Positions 1 to 8,465 of a stretch of DNA of 64,000 bases are shown here, one piece after another. Source of the DNA: Sedimentitalea sp042687825 (GTDB lineage Bacteria; Pseudomonadota; Alphaproteobacteria; Rhodobacterales; Rhodobacteraceae); the NCBI RefSeq assembly GCF_042687825.1, contig NZ_JBHUQE010000001.1, forward strand, positions 62,001 to 126,000, in the 5' to 3' direction. Made by a program: the position numbers and the translations under genes. The notes under the pieces were generated by a model, which worked only from the letters and a program-made list of their open reading frames with translations, made no database searches and was not told the origin of the DNA. Every line of letters begins with the position of its first letter. The first letter of the stretch is position 1.

Positions 1-42
1 TGCCCGATAAGGGCAAGCACAACTCAACGAGAGGGCCGACAC

Positions 43-531
43 ATGACTATTTCGACAGGGGAGAAACTGCCTGAGGCAAACCTGGTGCAGATGGGCGACG
101 ACGGCCCTGCGCCGGTGTCGCTGGCGGACAAGACCAAGGGCCGCAAGGTGGTGCTGTTCGCGGTGCCCGGCGCCTTTACCCCGACCTGCCATTCGGCGCA
201 TATGCCCAGCTTTATCCGCACCAAGGAACAGTTCCAGGGCAAGGGCGTGGACGAGATCATCTGCGTTTCGGTGAACGATCCCTTCGTGATGCAGGCCTGG
301 GGCGAAGCCACGGGTGCCGACAAGGCCGGCATTACCCTGCTGGCGGATGCCGACAGCAGCTTTACGACCGCCATCGGCATGAATTTCGATGCGCCGCCAG
401 CCGGTTTGCTGGCGCGGTCCAAGCGCTATGCGATGCTGGTCGAGGACGGCACCGTCACCGTGCTGAACGAGGAGGAAGCCCCCGGCGTCTGCGAGGTTTC
501 GGCTGGCGAAAGCCTGTTGTCCGCCATGTAG
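43..531 (+). CDS. Peroxiredoxin of the Prx5/AHP2 type
   Basis: A 162-residue thiol peroxidase expected to reduce hydrogen and organic hydroperoxides in the cytoplasm. The peroxidatic cysteine is Cys49 in the motif PGAFTPTC, which is typical of the Prx5 subfamily; two further cysteines, Cys74 and Cys150, could act as resolving residues, but I cannot tell which does. Length matches the family. A purine-rich GAGAGGG lies just upstream of the ATG, supporting this start. The gene stands alone; the next gene on the strand is an unrelated lipoprotein about 170 bases on. The family is clear; the electron donor (glutaredoxin or thioredoxin) cannot be read from the sequence. Confidence 0.9.
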   Translation: MTISTGEKLPEANLVQMGDDGPAPVSLADKTKGRKVVLFAVPGAFTPTCHSAHMPSFIRTKEQFQGKGVDEIICVSVNDPFVMQAWGEATGADKAGITLLADADSSFTTAIGMNFDAPPAGLLARSKRYAMLVEDGTVTVLNEEEAPGVCEVSAGESLLSAM

Positions 532-697
532 GGTCCCGCCGGATCATGCAGCCGTGAGCCGGAGTGATCCGGCCGCGGCGTTATTTGTGCGGGCGCGTTT
601 GCGATGCTGGGCGCGCCTGTCCCGAGCCGCACCGACCCGACCCTGTGGTGCGCATTGTCCGAACCGCCGGGACGACCATCAGGAGTTGACCCAGGAT

Positions 698-1006
698 ATG
701 ACCTTGCCCCTATTCCGCCTGCTGCCTGCCGCCCTGCTTGTCGCCGCCTGCAGCGCCCCGGACAATCCCGTGCGCACCGCGCCCGGTGGCACCACGGAAA
801 TCGCCTTGCAGGATGGCCGCAACTGCTACAACAACCAATGCCTGCGTTATAGCCGGGCGCAACGGTCGGTCTCGGTCACGAACAAGTACCCGGTGCGCAT
901 ACCCCGCGACATCGATGTCCGCGACGGCTATGTCACACCGGCGGACTTCGCGGCGATGTTCCAGACAGCCAACATGGCCTATTCGGCCGGCGTCGGCCGG
1001 CGCTGA
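698..1006 (+). CDS. Small putative lipoprotein of unknown function
   Basis: A 102-residue protein with a short hydrophobic N-terminus ending in the lipobox VAAC (Cys18), so probably lipid-anchored in the cell envelope. The mature part has two close cysteines (NCYNNQC) followed by a basic stretch. I chose the ATG at 698 because AGGAG lies 12 bases upstream and because the signal peptide starts exactly there; the open frame extends further 5' to 554, but that extension has no signal-like character. I do not recognise the family. Confidence 0.6.
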   Translation: MTLPLFRLLPAALLVAACSAPDNPVRTAPGGTTEIALQDGRNCYNNQCLRYSRAQRSVSVTNKYPVRIPRDIDVRDGYVTPADFAAMFQTANMAYSAGVGRR

Positions 1007-1032
1007 CACGGGCCGAAGGGCCCGGCACCGGT

Positions 1033-1329
1033 TCAGGCGGCCAGACTGTCCATCTTGCGCGCCAGCTTGGCGTCCAGCGCACTCAGCCCGTCGACATCAT
1101 GGGTGCTGAGCACGACGGTCACGGTCTTGTAGACGTTGCTCCATTCCGGATGGTGATTCCATTTTTCGGCCCAGATTGCCGCCCGCGTCATCCAGCCAAA
1201 GGCCTCGACGAAATTGTCGAACTCGAATGTCTTGGTCAGCGCGTCGCGCCCGTCGGTCAGCGCCCAGCCGGTTTTCAGCAATGGATCCAGCAACGGCCCC
1301 CTGGCTTCGTCTGACAGTTTTTCGGTCAT
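1033..1329 (-). CDS. phhB: 4a-hydroxytetrahydrobiopterin dehydratase
   Basis: A 98-residue pterin-4-alpha-carbinolamine dehydratase. It dehydrates the carbinolamine formed by aromatic amino acid hydroxylases, helping recycle the pterin cofactor. The hallmark WNHHPEWSNVY motif, with the paired histidines, is present near the middle, and the length is that of the family. Its ATG overlaps the stop of the upstream acetyltransferase gene as ATGA, so the two are probably translationally coupled at the end of a four-gene run (ridA-like, GDPD, acetyltransferase, phhB). No phenylalanine hydroxylase is seen in the window. In bacteria without the hydroxylase this protein may have another role. Confidence 0.9.
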   Translation of the reverse strand: MTEKLSDEARGPLLDPLLKTGWALTDGRDALTKTFEFDNFVEAFGWMTRAAIWAEKWNHHPEWSNVYKTVTVVLSTHDVDGLSALDAKLARKMDSLAA

Positions 1330-2513
1330 TCCTGTTCCTCCATTTTTGACTTTTTGAACGGGCCGTATTCGGTCAGCAGCTCGATCTCGTCGGTCACCGC
1401 GTCACGTTCGGCCCGCAGATACCGGGCAATCGCGTCGGAAAACCCCTGATCGGCAACCCAATGCAGACTGTGAGTCGGGGTCGGCAGGTAGCCGCGCGCC
1501 AGCTTGTGTTCGCCCTGCGCGCCGGCTTCGACCCGCTGCAACCCCAGCGCGATCGCCATGTCGATGGCCTGATAATAGCACAGTTCGAAATGCAGACAGG
1601 GGTGATGTTCGACACAACCCCAATACCGCCCGAACAAGGTGTCACGGCCGATCACGTTCAGCGCCCCGGCAACCCAGCGCCCGTCTCGCCGGGCCATGAT
1701 CAGTGCCAGGTCGCCGCGCAGACTGTCCTGTGCCAGGTCAAAGAACCGCCGCGTCAGATAGGGCGAGCCCCATTTGCGCGCACCGGTGTCTTGGTAAAAG
1801 GCCCAGAAGGCCTCCCAATGCTCCGATCGGATGTCGTCGCCCGTCAGCACGTGGATATCGCCGCCAAAGGCCTGGGCGCGGGCACGCTCTTTGCGGATAT
1901 TCTTGCGCTTGCGGGCGGACAGAGTGGATAGAAAACCATCGAAATCCGCGTAACTCCGGTTGACCCAGTGAAATTGTTGCGTTGTGCGCGCCATCAGGCC
2001 CAGCCGCGCCCCGGCCTCGGCCTCGGCCGCAGTGCAAAAGGTGACATGCAGCGACGACAGACCGTTGTCAGTAGCCAGTTGCAGCGCCCCCTGCAACAGC
2101 GCCGAACGGGCCAGGTCCTCGATCCCCGCGCGCACCAAAAGGCGCCGCCCGGTGGCCGGCGTAAAGGGCACCGCGATCTGCAGCTTGGGATAATAGCGCC
2201 CGCCCGCCCGCTCGTAGGCATGCGCCCAGTTGTGATCAAAGATGTATTCGCCCTGGGAATGCGATTTCAGATACATTGGCGCACACCCGATCATCCGCCC
2301 CTCAAGATGGGCGGTCAGGTATTGCGGCTGCCAGCCGGTGCCCGGTCCGACCGACCCGGATTGCTCCAGCGCAGACAGAAAGCGGTATGTGGTAAACGGA
2401 TCCACCGGCCGGCCGCCCCCCGCCGCTTCCGGACAGGCGCAGGCATCCCAGTCGGCCGCGGCGATCTGTGACAGAGCACCGTTGATCCGTATTTCGATCT
2501 GTGCCTGATCCAT
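1326..2513 (-). CDS. FemAB/GNAT-like acyltransferase (DUF482 family)
   Basis: A 395-residue protein resembling the family once annotated as peptidoglycan biosynthesis protein (COG3146, DUF482), which has an acyl-CoA N-acyltransferase fold related to FemAB. Recognisable parts are the N-terminal segment with DPFTTYRFLSALE, the central SARKRKNIRKER basic motif and the C-terminal GAQGEHKLARGYLPT motif. The substrate is unknown. The stop codon overlaps the start of phhB, and the gene follows GDPD after a 46-base gap, so it is likely in one transcript with its neighbours. I would not assign a precise reaction. Confidence 0.75.
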   Translation of the reverse strand: MDQAQIEIRINGALSQIAAADWDACACPEAAGGGRPVDPFTTYRFLSALEQSGSVGPGTGWQPQYLTAHLEGRMIGCAPMYLKSHSQGEYIFDHNWAHAYERAGGRYYPKLQIAVPFTPATGRRLLVRAGIEDLARSALLQGALQLATDNGLSSLHVTFCTAAEAEAGARLGLMARTTQQFHWVNRSYADFDGFLSTLSARKRKNIRKERARAQAFGGDIHVLTGDDIRSEHWEAFWAFYQDTGARKWGSPYLTRRFFDLAQDSLRGDLALIMARRDGRWVAGALNVIGRDTLFGRYWGCVEHHPCLHFELCYYQAIDMAIALGLQRVEAGAQGEHKLARGYLPTPTHSLHWVADQGFSDAIARYLRAERDAVTDEIELLTEYGPFKKSKMEEQE

Positions 2514-2559
2514 TCTGCCCCCAATGCCTGATCAGTATCTGTGCCCGGCGGGCACCGGA

Positions 2560-3330
2560 TCAACCCGGCAGTGCGGCCAGATAGCCCTCAAAGGTCACAT
2601 TGTCCGCGTATCGGCGGGCCTCTGCCTCTTCTTCGGGCGACCGGACAGTCCAGCACAGCACCGGTACGCCCCGCGCCCGCAACTGCGCCACGCGCGGACG
2701 TGCCAGATCGGCCCTGTCATGGCTGACAAAGGCCGCCGAGGCGGCCGAGAAATCCGGAATGTCACGCAACCGCTCGCATGTGGCGACGGATAGCGGCCAT
2801 TCCAGCGGATCAAAACCGCAGGTCACCAGACCGCGCGGCAGGTCCGGGGCAAGTTCGGCCATGGCCATGGTACTGTACGGGTTGAACGACATCACGGCGA
2901 CATCGCCGCGATATCCGGCCAGCGCCCGCACGGTCGCGGCTTCGAGCAGGCCGATATCGGGTCCCATGTCGCCATCCTGATCCTTGAGTTCGATCAGCAG
3001 GGGCACCTGGCCCTGCACCAGGTCGAGAATCTGGGACAGGGTGGGTATGGTTTCACCATCCCCGTGTTTCAAAGCGATCCGCCCGGCCTCGGCGGTACTG
3101 CGCTGACGGATCGCGCCGGCCTCGCCGGTCAGCCGGGACAATTCGTAATCGTGGAACACCAGCGCCTCGCCATCGGCCGACAATTGCAGGTCGATCTCGA
3201 TGCCATACCCCAGGCGGATCGCCTCATTCAGGCCCGCGCGGCTGTTCTCCGGGCGGCCCCGGGCAATGTCGTGCAATCCGCGATGGGTCAGCGGTGTGCG
3301 GATAAAGGCTTCGGGCAGCGCCGGGATCAT
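2560..3330 (-). CDS. ugpQ: Glycerophosphodiester phosphodiesterase
   Basis: A 256-residue GDPD-family enzyme that hydrolyses glycerophosphodiesters to glycerol 3-phosphate and an alcohol. The catalytic signature is visible: His16 in HRG, PENS shortly after, EIDLQ, and FHD about 30 residues later; LIELKD and FNPYS follow as expected. I set the start at 3330, where the ATG overlaps the stop of the ridA-like gene (ATGA); a much longer open frame upstream is only an out-of-frame read-through of that gene. There is no signal peptide, so it is cytoplasmic. The symbol reflects family similarity; no ugp transporter is nearby. Confidence 0.85.
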   Translation of the reverse strand: MIPALPEAFIRTPLTHRGLHDIARGRPENSRAGLNEAIRLGYGIEIDLQLSADGEALVFHDYELSRLTGEAGAIRQRSTAEAGRIALKHGDGETIPTLSQILDLVQGQVPLLIELKDQDGDMGPDIGLLEAATVRALAGYRGDVAVMSFNPYSTMAMAELAPDLPRGLVTCGFDPLEWPLSVATCERLRDIPDFSAASAAFVSHDRADLARPRVAQLRARGVPVLCWTVRSPEEEAEARRYADNVTFEGYLAALPG

Positions 3331-3785
3331 CGGACCTGAAACAGGCCTTCGATCTCGACCGCCACGCCCAGCGGCAGGGCCGCGGCGGACACCGCGGAAC
3401 GCGCATGCCGCCCGGCATCGCCCAGCGCCTGCACCAGAAAATCTGACGCGCCGTTGATTACCTTTGGCTGGTCGGTAAAATCGTCGGTCGAGTTGACAAA
3501 ACCCGTCAGCTTGACGACCCGCACCAGCCGGTCCAGATCGCCGTCGCAGGCGTTGCGGACCTGGGCCAGCAGGTTGATGGCACAACACCGCGCCGCCCGG
3601 GCGCCGGCCTCGGCATCCATCGTCGCGCCCAGCTTGCCCAGAATCAGGCCGGTCTCGTCGCTGGAAATCTGGCCCGAGACGTGGACGATGTCGCCCATTT
3701 TGACAAACGGGACGTAATTGGCCGCCGGCGCCGGGGCGTCGGGCAGGGTCACGCCCAGCTCGGCCAGTCTGTTTTCAATGCTCAT
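3327..3785 (-). CDS. RidA/YjgF-family protein
   Basis: A 152-residue member of the RidA superfamily, whose archetype hydrolyses reactive enamine/imine intermediates such as 2-aminoacrylate. The C-terminal RHARSAVSAAALPLGVAVEIE segment contains the conserved arginine that binds the substrate carboxylate in active deaminases. At 152 residues it is longer than classical RidA (about 128) and fits the longer subgroup with an N-terminal ENRLAELG segment. It is the first gene of the ridA-GDPD-acetyltransferase-phhB run, with ATGA coupling to GDPD. Substrate unknown. Confidence 0.8.
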   Translation of the reverse strand: MSIENRLAELGVTLPDAPAPAANYVPFVKMGDIVHVSGQISSDETGLILGKLGATMDAEAGARAARCCAINLLAQVRNACDGDLDRLVRVVKLTGFVNSTDDFTDQPKVINGASDFLVQALGDAGRHARSAVSAAALPLGVAVEIEGLFQVR

Positions 3786-3857
3786 GTCTGCATCCCTTTC
3801 AAGACCTGGTTTCCGCCGGAACGCTAAACGGGTTGCAGTGCCGCGAAAAGCCCGAAG

Positions 3858-5159
3858 TCAGGATTCGCGAAAGGCCTTGGTGAAGTAGTCGGCCAGAGGT
3901 TTCACGAGATAGGCCAGCGGCGTCCGATCATCGGTGCGGATAAAGGTCTCCACCGGCATGCCGGGAATCAGAACCGTGCCCTCCGGCAGCTTGTCCTGCT
4001 CGCCCTCGTTCAGGACGATCTCGGCGCGGTAAAAGGACCCCTGACTGTTGTTATCGTCGAACGCGTCCGCCGAAACCTGTACCACCGTGCCAAAGAGTTC
4101 CGGCGTCAGGCGCTGATCCAGCGCCGAAAACCGCAGGGTGACAGGCTGACCGACGCGGATCTTGTCGATATGAATCGGCTCGACCCGCGCGGCGATGACC
4201 AGAGGGCGATCCTGGGGCACCAGATACAGCACCGGATCCGCCGGTCGGATGACCGAGCGCGGCGTGTGCACCTGCAAGCCATAGACGATTCCCGATACCG
4301 GCGCGGTGATCTCGAGCCGTTCCAGCCGCTCGACCAGCGACCGGCGCTGCTCGGCCAGTTCCAGTTCACGATATTGCAGGTCGCGCAGCCGGGTGATCGC
4401 CTCTTCGCGCCGGCGCGTGCCCAGCTTCAGGATCTCGATATCGATCTCGGTGATCCGGCCTTCGGCCTGCGCTTGGCTGGCAATCAGTTCGCCCAAGCGG
4501 CCATCCAGATCGGCGGAACTGCGTTCCAGGCTCAGAACCGTGCCGGCCTGCGCCAGGCCCCGGTCCAGCAGCGATGTCTGGTTCGCCAGTTCCTTGGCGA
4601 TCAGTTCGATCTGGCGGTTCAGCGAGGCCTGCTGCGCCGTGATCCCCTCGATCTGGTTGCGGATCTGGCCGCGCCGCTTCTCCAGCTGCTCGGTTTCCCG
4701 CGCCGCCGAATCGGTGCGGGCAGCGAACAGGCGGCGCTGCCCGTCGATCAACCCGTTGACCTCGGGGCGCTTTTCGGCCGCCGCCAGCAGCGCCGGATCA
4801 AAGGTTACCGCGTCAGCACCGTCGCGCTCGGCCTCCAGCCGTCCCCGCCGGGCCATCAGTTCGAACAACTGCCCCTCGGCGATCAGCAGTTCCGAGTTCA
4901 GCAGGTTGGAATCCAGCCGGATCAACACCGCGCCCAGTTCGACATTGTCGCCCTCGTCGACCAGGATTTCCGCCACGACGCCGCCATCGGGATGCTGCAC
5001 GACCTGTCGGTTGCGGTCGACCTCGATCCGGCCCGAGGCGATGATTGCGCCGGCGATGTTGGACACAACCGACCAGGTTCCGAAACCGCCCACCAGCACC
5101 AGCAGACCGATCAGGCCGAACAGAACCGGCCGGCGTGCAGACCAAACCTCATTGCTCAT
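3858..5159 (-). CDS. HlyD-family type I secretion periplasmic adaptor
   Basis: A 433-residue membrane-fusion protein that would link the ABC exporter encoded just upstream to an outer-membrane TolC channel. It has one N-terminal membrane segment (about residues 13-35), a lipoyl/barrel half (VDEGDNVELGAVL), a long coiled-coil hairpin (roughly 100-285, rich in Glu, Arg, Gln and Leu), and the second half with ITAPVSGIVYGLQVHT. Its ATG overlaps the ABC gene stop as ATGA, so the two are coupled. No TolC gene and no glycine-rich RTX substrate gene lie in the window, so the secreted cargo is unknown. Confidence 0.85.
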   Translation of the reverse strand: MSNEVWSARRPVLFGLIGLLVLVGGFGTWSVVSNIAGAIIASGRIEVDRNRQVVQHPDGGVVAEILVDEGDNVELGAVLIRLDSNLLNSELLIAEGQLFELMARRGRLEAERDGADAVTFDPALLAAAEKRPEVNGLIDGQRRLFAARTDSAARETEQLEKRRGQIRNQIEGITAQQASLNRQIELIAKELANQTSLLDRGLAQAGTVLSLERSSADLDGRLGELIASQAQAEGRITEIDIEILKLGTRRREEAITRLRDLQYRELELAEQRRSLVERLERLEITAPVSGIVYGLQVHTPRSVIRPADPVLYLVPQDRPLVIAARVEPIHIDKIRVGQPVTLRFSALDQRLTPELFGTVVQVSADAFDDNNSQGSFYRAEIVLNEGEQDKLPEGTVLIPGMPVETFIRTDDRTPLAYLVKPLADYFTKAFRES

Positions 5160-6880
5160 CTCACGCCCCCCATCGCGGCGGTTTTCTGCAATTGCTCATG
5201 GTTGGCGACCATCTCGCGCAGCACCTGATCCTTTGGACCGAATGCCGCGCGGGTGCCTTGGTCCAGAACCAGCAGCGTGTCGCATTCCTGTATCGCCGCG
5301 GGCCGATGCGCCATGATCAGCACCGATTTGCCCTCGGCCTTGAGATCGCGGATGGCCGAATTCAGCGCCACCGACCCGTCATTGTCCAAGTTGGAATTCG
5401 GCTCATCCAGAATGACGATCACCGGATCGTCATATAGCGCCCGGGCCAGGGCGATGCGCTGCATCTGACCGCCCGACAGGCGCCCGCCGCCCGCTGCAAC
5501 GCGGGTATCATAGCCATCAGGCAGCTTGACGATCATGTCATGCGCCGCGGCCTTCTTGGCAGCGGCCACGACCTTTTTGCTGTCCGGTTCGCCGCTGAGG
5601 CGGGCAATATTAGCGGCAATCGTGCCGTCAAACAGCTGCACCCGCTGCGGCAGATAGCCGATATTCTGCCCCAGCACCTCGGGCGCGTACTGATCCAGCG
5701 CCGCCCCATCCAGACGGATCGTGCCGCCGGCCGGACGCCAGACGCCGGTCAGAGCACGGGCCAGGGTCGACTTGCCCGACCCCGAGGGACCGATAACCCC
5801 GATCGCTTGTCCCGGCGCGACCTGAAAGCCGAGGGTTCGCAGAGCCGCGCGGGTGTCCCCGGGCGGCACCACGGTCAGCCCCTGAACGTCCAGCTTGGCG
5901 GCCGGTTTCGGCAATTCCGTGCGCGCGCTTTCAGGCGGCACCTTTTCCAGCAGATCGGCCAGGCTGTTCCAGCCCTTGGCGGCGCGCTGTACCAGCGCCC
6001 ATTGTCCGATCGCCATCTCGATCGGCGCCAATGCCCGGCCAAGCAGGATCGACGCGGCGATCATCGCCCCCGCCGTCACCTGGTTCTGCAACACCAGATA
6101 GGCCCCCAGACCCAGCATCGCCGATTGCAGGAACAGGCGCAGGGTCTTGGTCAGCGAGGAAAACGTGCCGCCGACATCGTTGGCGTTGATGGATTCGGTC
6201 AGCGACGCATCTCGCGCCTGTTTCCAGCGCGCAAAGGCCGCATCGCGCATGCCCATGCTCTGCACCATTTCGGCTTCGGTGCGAATCTCGTCGGACAGCA
6301 GACCGGCCCGGTGCGACGCATAGCCGGCCTGCATCTGGGGGCGTCGCGAAAACATCTGGTTCAGAAACGTGATCAGGACCAGGACGGCTCCACCTGCCAG
6401 CGCCAGCAGTCCCAACCAGGGATGAAACAACGCAATGCCGGCCAGGAAAACCGGGGTCCAGGGCAGGTCGAACGCTGCCATCAGAACCGGTGAGGCGATC
6501 AGGCGCTGCACCGATTCCAGATCGGCCAGGCCGGTCTGCGCCGACGCATCCGGCGCCACCGCCGAGCGCCGCACCATCGCGTCAAACACCCGACGATCCA
6601 GCGCCGCCTGGAACCGCGCACCGACCCGGGCCATGATCCGACCGCGGGAATAGTCCAGCAAACCCATGATTCCATACAGAAACGCCACCAGCAGCGACAG
6701 CGCGACCAGGGTTTCCTCGGACCGGCTGCCCAGCACCCGGTCATAGACCTGCAGCATGTAGATCGGCCCGGTCAGCATCAGAAGGTTGGCAAAAAAGCTG
6801 AAAACCCCCACGACCCAGTACAACGTCCGGCTTTCACGCCTGGCGCTGCGCAGTTCGTCACGGCCCGGTTTGGGTATCAT
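5156..6880 (-). CDS. Type I secretion ABC transporter (PrtD-like permease/ATPase)
   Basis: A 574-residue fused permease-ATPase of the PrtD/LapB-lacking class that exports unfolded proteins across both membranes with HlyD and TolC. The N-terminal half carries about six membrane segments starting at TLYWVVGVFSFFANLLML; the C-terminal half has Walker A GPSGSGKS, signature LSGGQMQRIALARAL and Walker B VIVILDEP. I chose the ATG at 6880 over the GTG at 6949, because the protein conserved in such exporters begins close to MIPKPG. No N-terminal peptidase domain is present, so the substrate is not a double-glycine bacteriocin type. Confidence 0.85.
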   Translation of the reverse strand: MIPKPGRDELRSARRESRTLYWVVGVFSFFANLLMLTGPIYMLQVYDRVLGSRSEETLVALSLLVAFLYGIMGLLDYSRGRIMARVGARFQAALDRRVFDAMVRRSAVAPDASAQTGLADLESVQRLIASPVLMAAFDLPWTPVFLAGIALFHPWLGLLALAGGAVLVLITFLNQMFSRRPQMQAGYASHRAGLLSDEIRTEAEMVQSMGMRDAAFARWKQARDASLTESINANDVGGTFSSLTKTLRLFLQSAMLGLGAYLVLQNQVTAGAMIAASILLGRALAPIEMAIGQWALVQRAAKGWNSLADLLEKVPPESARTELPKPAAKLDVQGLTVVPPGDTRAALRTLGFQVAPGQAIGVIGPSGSGKSTLARALTGVWRPAGGTIRLDGAALDQYAPEVLGQNIGYLPQRVQLFDGTIAANIARLSGEPDSKKVVAAAKKAAAHDMIVKLPDGYDTRVAAGGGRLSGGQMQRIALARALYDDPVIVILDEPNSNLDNDGSVALNSAIRDLKAEGKSVLIMAHRPAAIQECDTLLVLDQGTRAAFGPKDQVLREMVANHEQLQKTAAMGGVR

Positions 6881-6993
6881 CGTCGCTGGTCCTGTGTTCT
6901 CTGCCGCCCGGTGGCGGTCTTCGCGCGTCAATGGCGCAATCACGCGCACCAGAAACTTGCCTGTTCCAAAAGTGCCACATTGCCGTTAAGTGA

Positions 6994-7014
6994 TCCTTCA
7001 CTAGGTGTGAAGGA
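6994..7014. promoter_or_regulatory. Inverted repeat in the divergent ABC exporter/mlaA region
   Basis: A perfect 8-base inverted repeat, TCCTTCAC-taggt-GTGAAGGA, lies between the divergent exporter gene (start 6880) and mlaA (start 7082). It is well placed to be a transcription-factor operator for either gene. Seen directly; the protein that might bind is unknown. Confidence 0.4.
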
Positions 7015-7081
7015 CGCTTGCTTGACCGGGGCATTGGCAGCACAAGACCGTCGCCCCTTTTACGCATTGGATATGATTTGC

Positions 7082-7864
7082 ATGAGACTGACGCAACGAT
7101 CTAAAAAAAGCGTTTGCGCCATTCCGCTGATGCTGGCTTTGGCTGCCTGCGCGGCGCCCGAACCCGGAACACGGTCCAATGATGCACCGTTCGACCCTTA
7201 CGAGTCCGGCAATCGCAATGTTCATCAGTTCAACCTGGCGGTGGACCGTGCGCTGTTCCGCCCGGCCTCAAAGGGCTATACCCAGATCATTCCCGACCCG
7301 ATCGAAGACAGTTTCAACAGTTTTTCCGCCAACTTGTCCGAACCCGGCGATGCCGCGAATTTCCTGTTGCAGGGCGACTTTCGCCAGGCCGGCATTTCGG
7401 TTGCCCGGTTCCTGATGAATTCCACAATCGGCTTTGCCGGTCTGGCCAATCCGGCCAGCGATTTCGGTATTCCCGAAACCGACACCGATTTCGGTGCGAC
7501 CCTGGCGGTGTGGGGCTTTAGCGAAGGTGCCTATATCGAACTGCCCTTGTTTGGCCCCTCGACCCAGCGCGACTCGGTCGGGGTGTTCGTCGATTTCTTT
7601 ACCAACCCGCTGACCTTTACCGCGGAACTGCCGCTGGACAATATCGGGTTTTACGCCAACGCTTTGGAACGGCTCAGTGACCGGGGTCGCTATTCGGACA
7701 CGGTCGATTCGATTCTGTATGAAAGTGCTGACAGCTATGCTGTGGCCCGCCTGATCTATCTGCAGAATCGCCGCTTTGAACTGGAAGGCAGCCGTGGCGA
7801 TGCCTATGTCGATCCTTACGATTCCCAATCCTTCGACCCTTACGAGGACCCATATGCCGAGTAA
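7082..7864 (+). CDS. mlaA: MlaA/VacJ outer-membrane lipoprotein
   Basis: A 260-residue MlaA-family lipoprotein of the Mla system, which removes phospholipids from the outer leaflet of the outer membrane and keeps lipid asymmetry. The signal peptide ends in the lipobox LAAC (Cys23); the mature protein shows the family pattern FDPYESGNRNVHQFNLAVDRA, NFLLQGD, RFLMNSTIGFAGL and the acidic C-terminal tail. An ATG three codons upstream (7073) is also possible; neither has a strong ribosome site. It overlaps mlaC by 11 bases. The MlaFEB/D transporter is not in the window, so here only the outer-membrane and periplasmic parts are encoded together. Confidence 0.9.
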   Translation: MRLTQRSKKSVCAIPLMLALAACAAPEPGTRSNDAPFDPYESGNRNVHQFNLAVDRALFRPASKGYTQIIPDPIEDSFNSFSANLSEPGDAANFLLQGDFRQAGISVARFLMNSTIGFAGLANPASDFGIPETDTDFGATLAVWGFSEGAYIELPLFGPSTQRDSVGVFVDFFTNPLTFTAELPLDNIGFYANALERLSDRGRYSDTVDSILYESADSYAVARLIYLQNRRFELEGSRGDAYVDPYDSQSFDPYEDPYAE

Positions 7865-8462
7865 TTCACTGTTTCGCCGAGATTTTCTGACCACGATCAG
7901 CGCCGCCGCCGGCGTTGCGGCCCTGCCTCTGCCTGTCTTGGCGCTGACCGAAAGCAGCGCGCGCAATCTGGTGGACAAGCTGGTGGGCGAGATCAACGCG
8001 GTGATCGCATCGGGAAAATCCGAAGCCGCGATGATCCGCGATTTCGAAAAGATCTTCGTGCGATATGCTGATGTGTCGATCATGGCGCGCTATGCGCTGG
8101 GCAGCGATGCCCGCAGCGCCAGTTCGGCACAGATACGGTCGTTCACCAAGGCGTTCCAAGGCTATATCTCGCGCAAATACGGCAAAAGGTTCCGCGAGTT
8201 CATCGGTGCCACGATCGAGGTGAAATCCGCGCGCAAGATCAAAAGCGGCTACGAGATTCGCAGCATCGCCAACTTGCGCGGCGAAGCGCCTTTCGAAGTC
8301 ACCTTTCTGGTTTCTGACAAATCCGGCAAGCTGCTGTTTTTCAACATGTTCATCGAGGGCGTCAACATGCTGTTGACCGAGCGCACCGAGATCGGCGCGA
8401 TGCTGGACAAGCGCAAGGGCAATCTGGACAAGCTGATTTCGGACCTGTCCAGCGCCGGTTGA
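7854..8462 (+). CDS. mlaC: MlaC-family periplasmic phospholipid-binding protein
   Basis: A 202-residue MlaC/Ttg2D-type protein expected to shuttle phospholipids between MlaA and the inner-membrane MlaFEDB complex. The start at 7854 overlaps the mlaA stop and is preceded by GAGGA. The N-terminus FRRDFLTTISAAAGVAAL has twin arginines in an RRxFL context followed by a moderately hydrophobic stretch, that is, a Tat-like signal, which is unusual compared with the Sec signal of E. coli MlaC but common in alphaproteobacteria. Family features include FEKIFVRYADVSIMARYALG and the later GYEIRSIANL region. Confidence 0.85.
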   Translation: MPSNSLFRRDFLTTISAAAGVAALPLPVLALTESSARNLVDKLVGEINAVIASGKSEAAMIRDFEKIFVRYADVSIMARYALGSDARSASSAQIRSFTKAFQGYISRKYGKRFREFIGATIEVKSARKIKSGYEIRSIANLRGEAPFEVTFLVSDKSGKLLFFNMFIEGVNMLLTERTEIGAMLDKRKGNLDKLISDLSSAG

Positions 8463-8465
8463 CGA

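Noticed and set aside
6986..7000. TTAA-GTGATCC-TTCA before mlaA as a CtrA-type box
   Set aside because: One mismatch, no shared flank with the flagellar sites and no functional link; it overlaps the better-supported inverted repeat.
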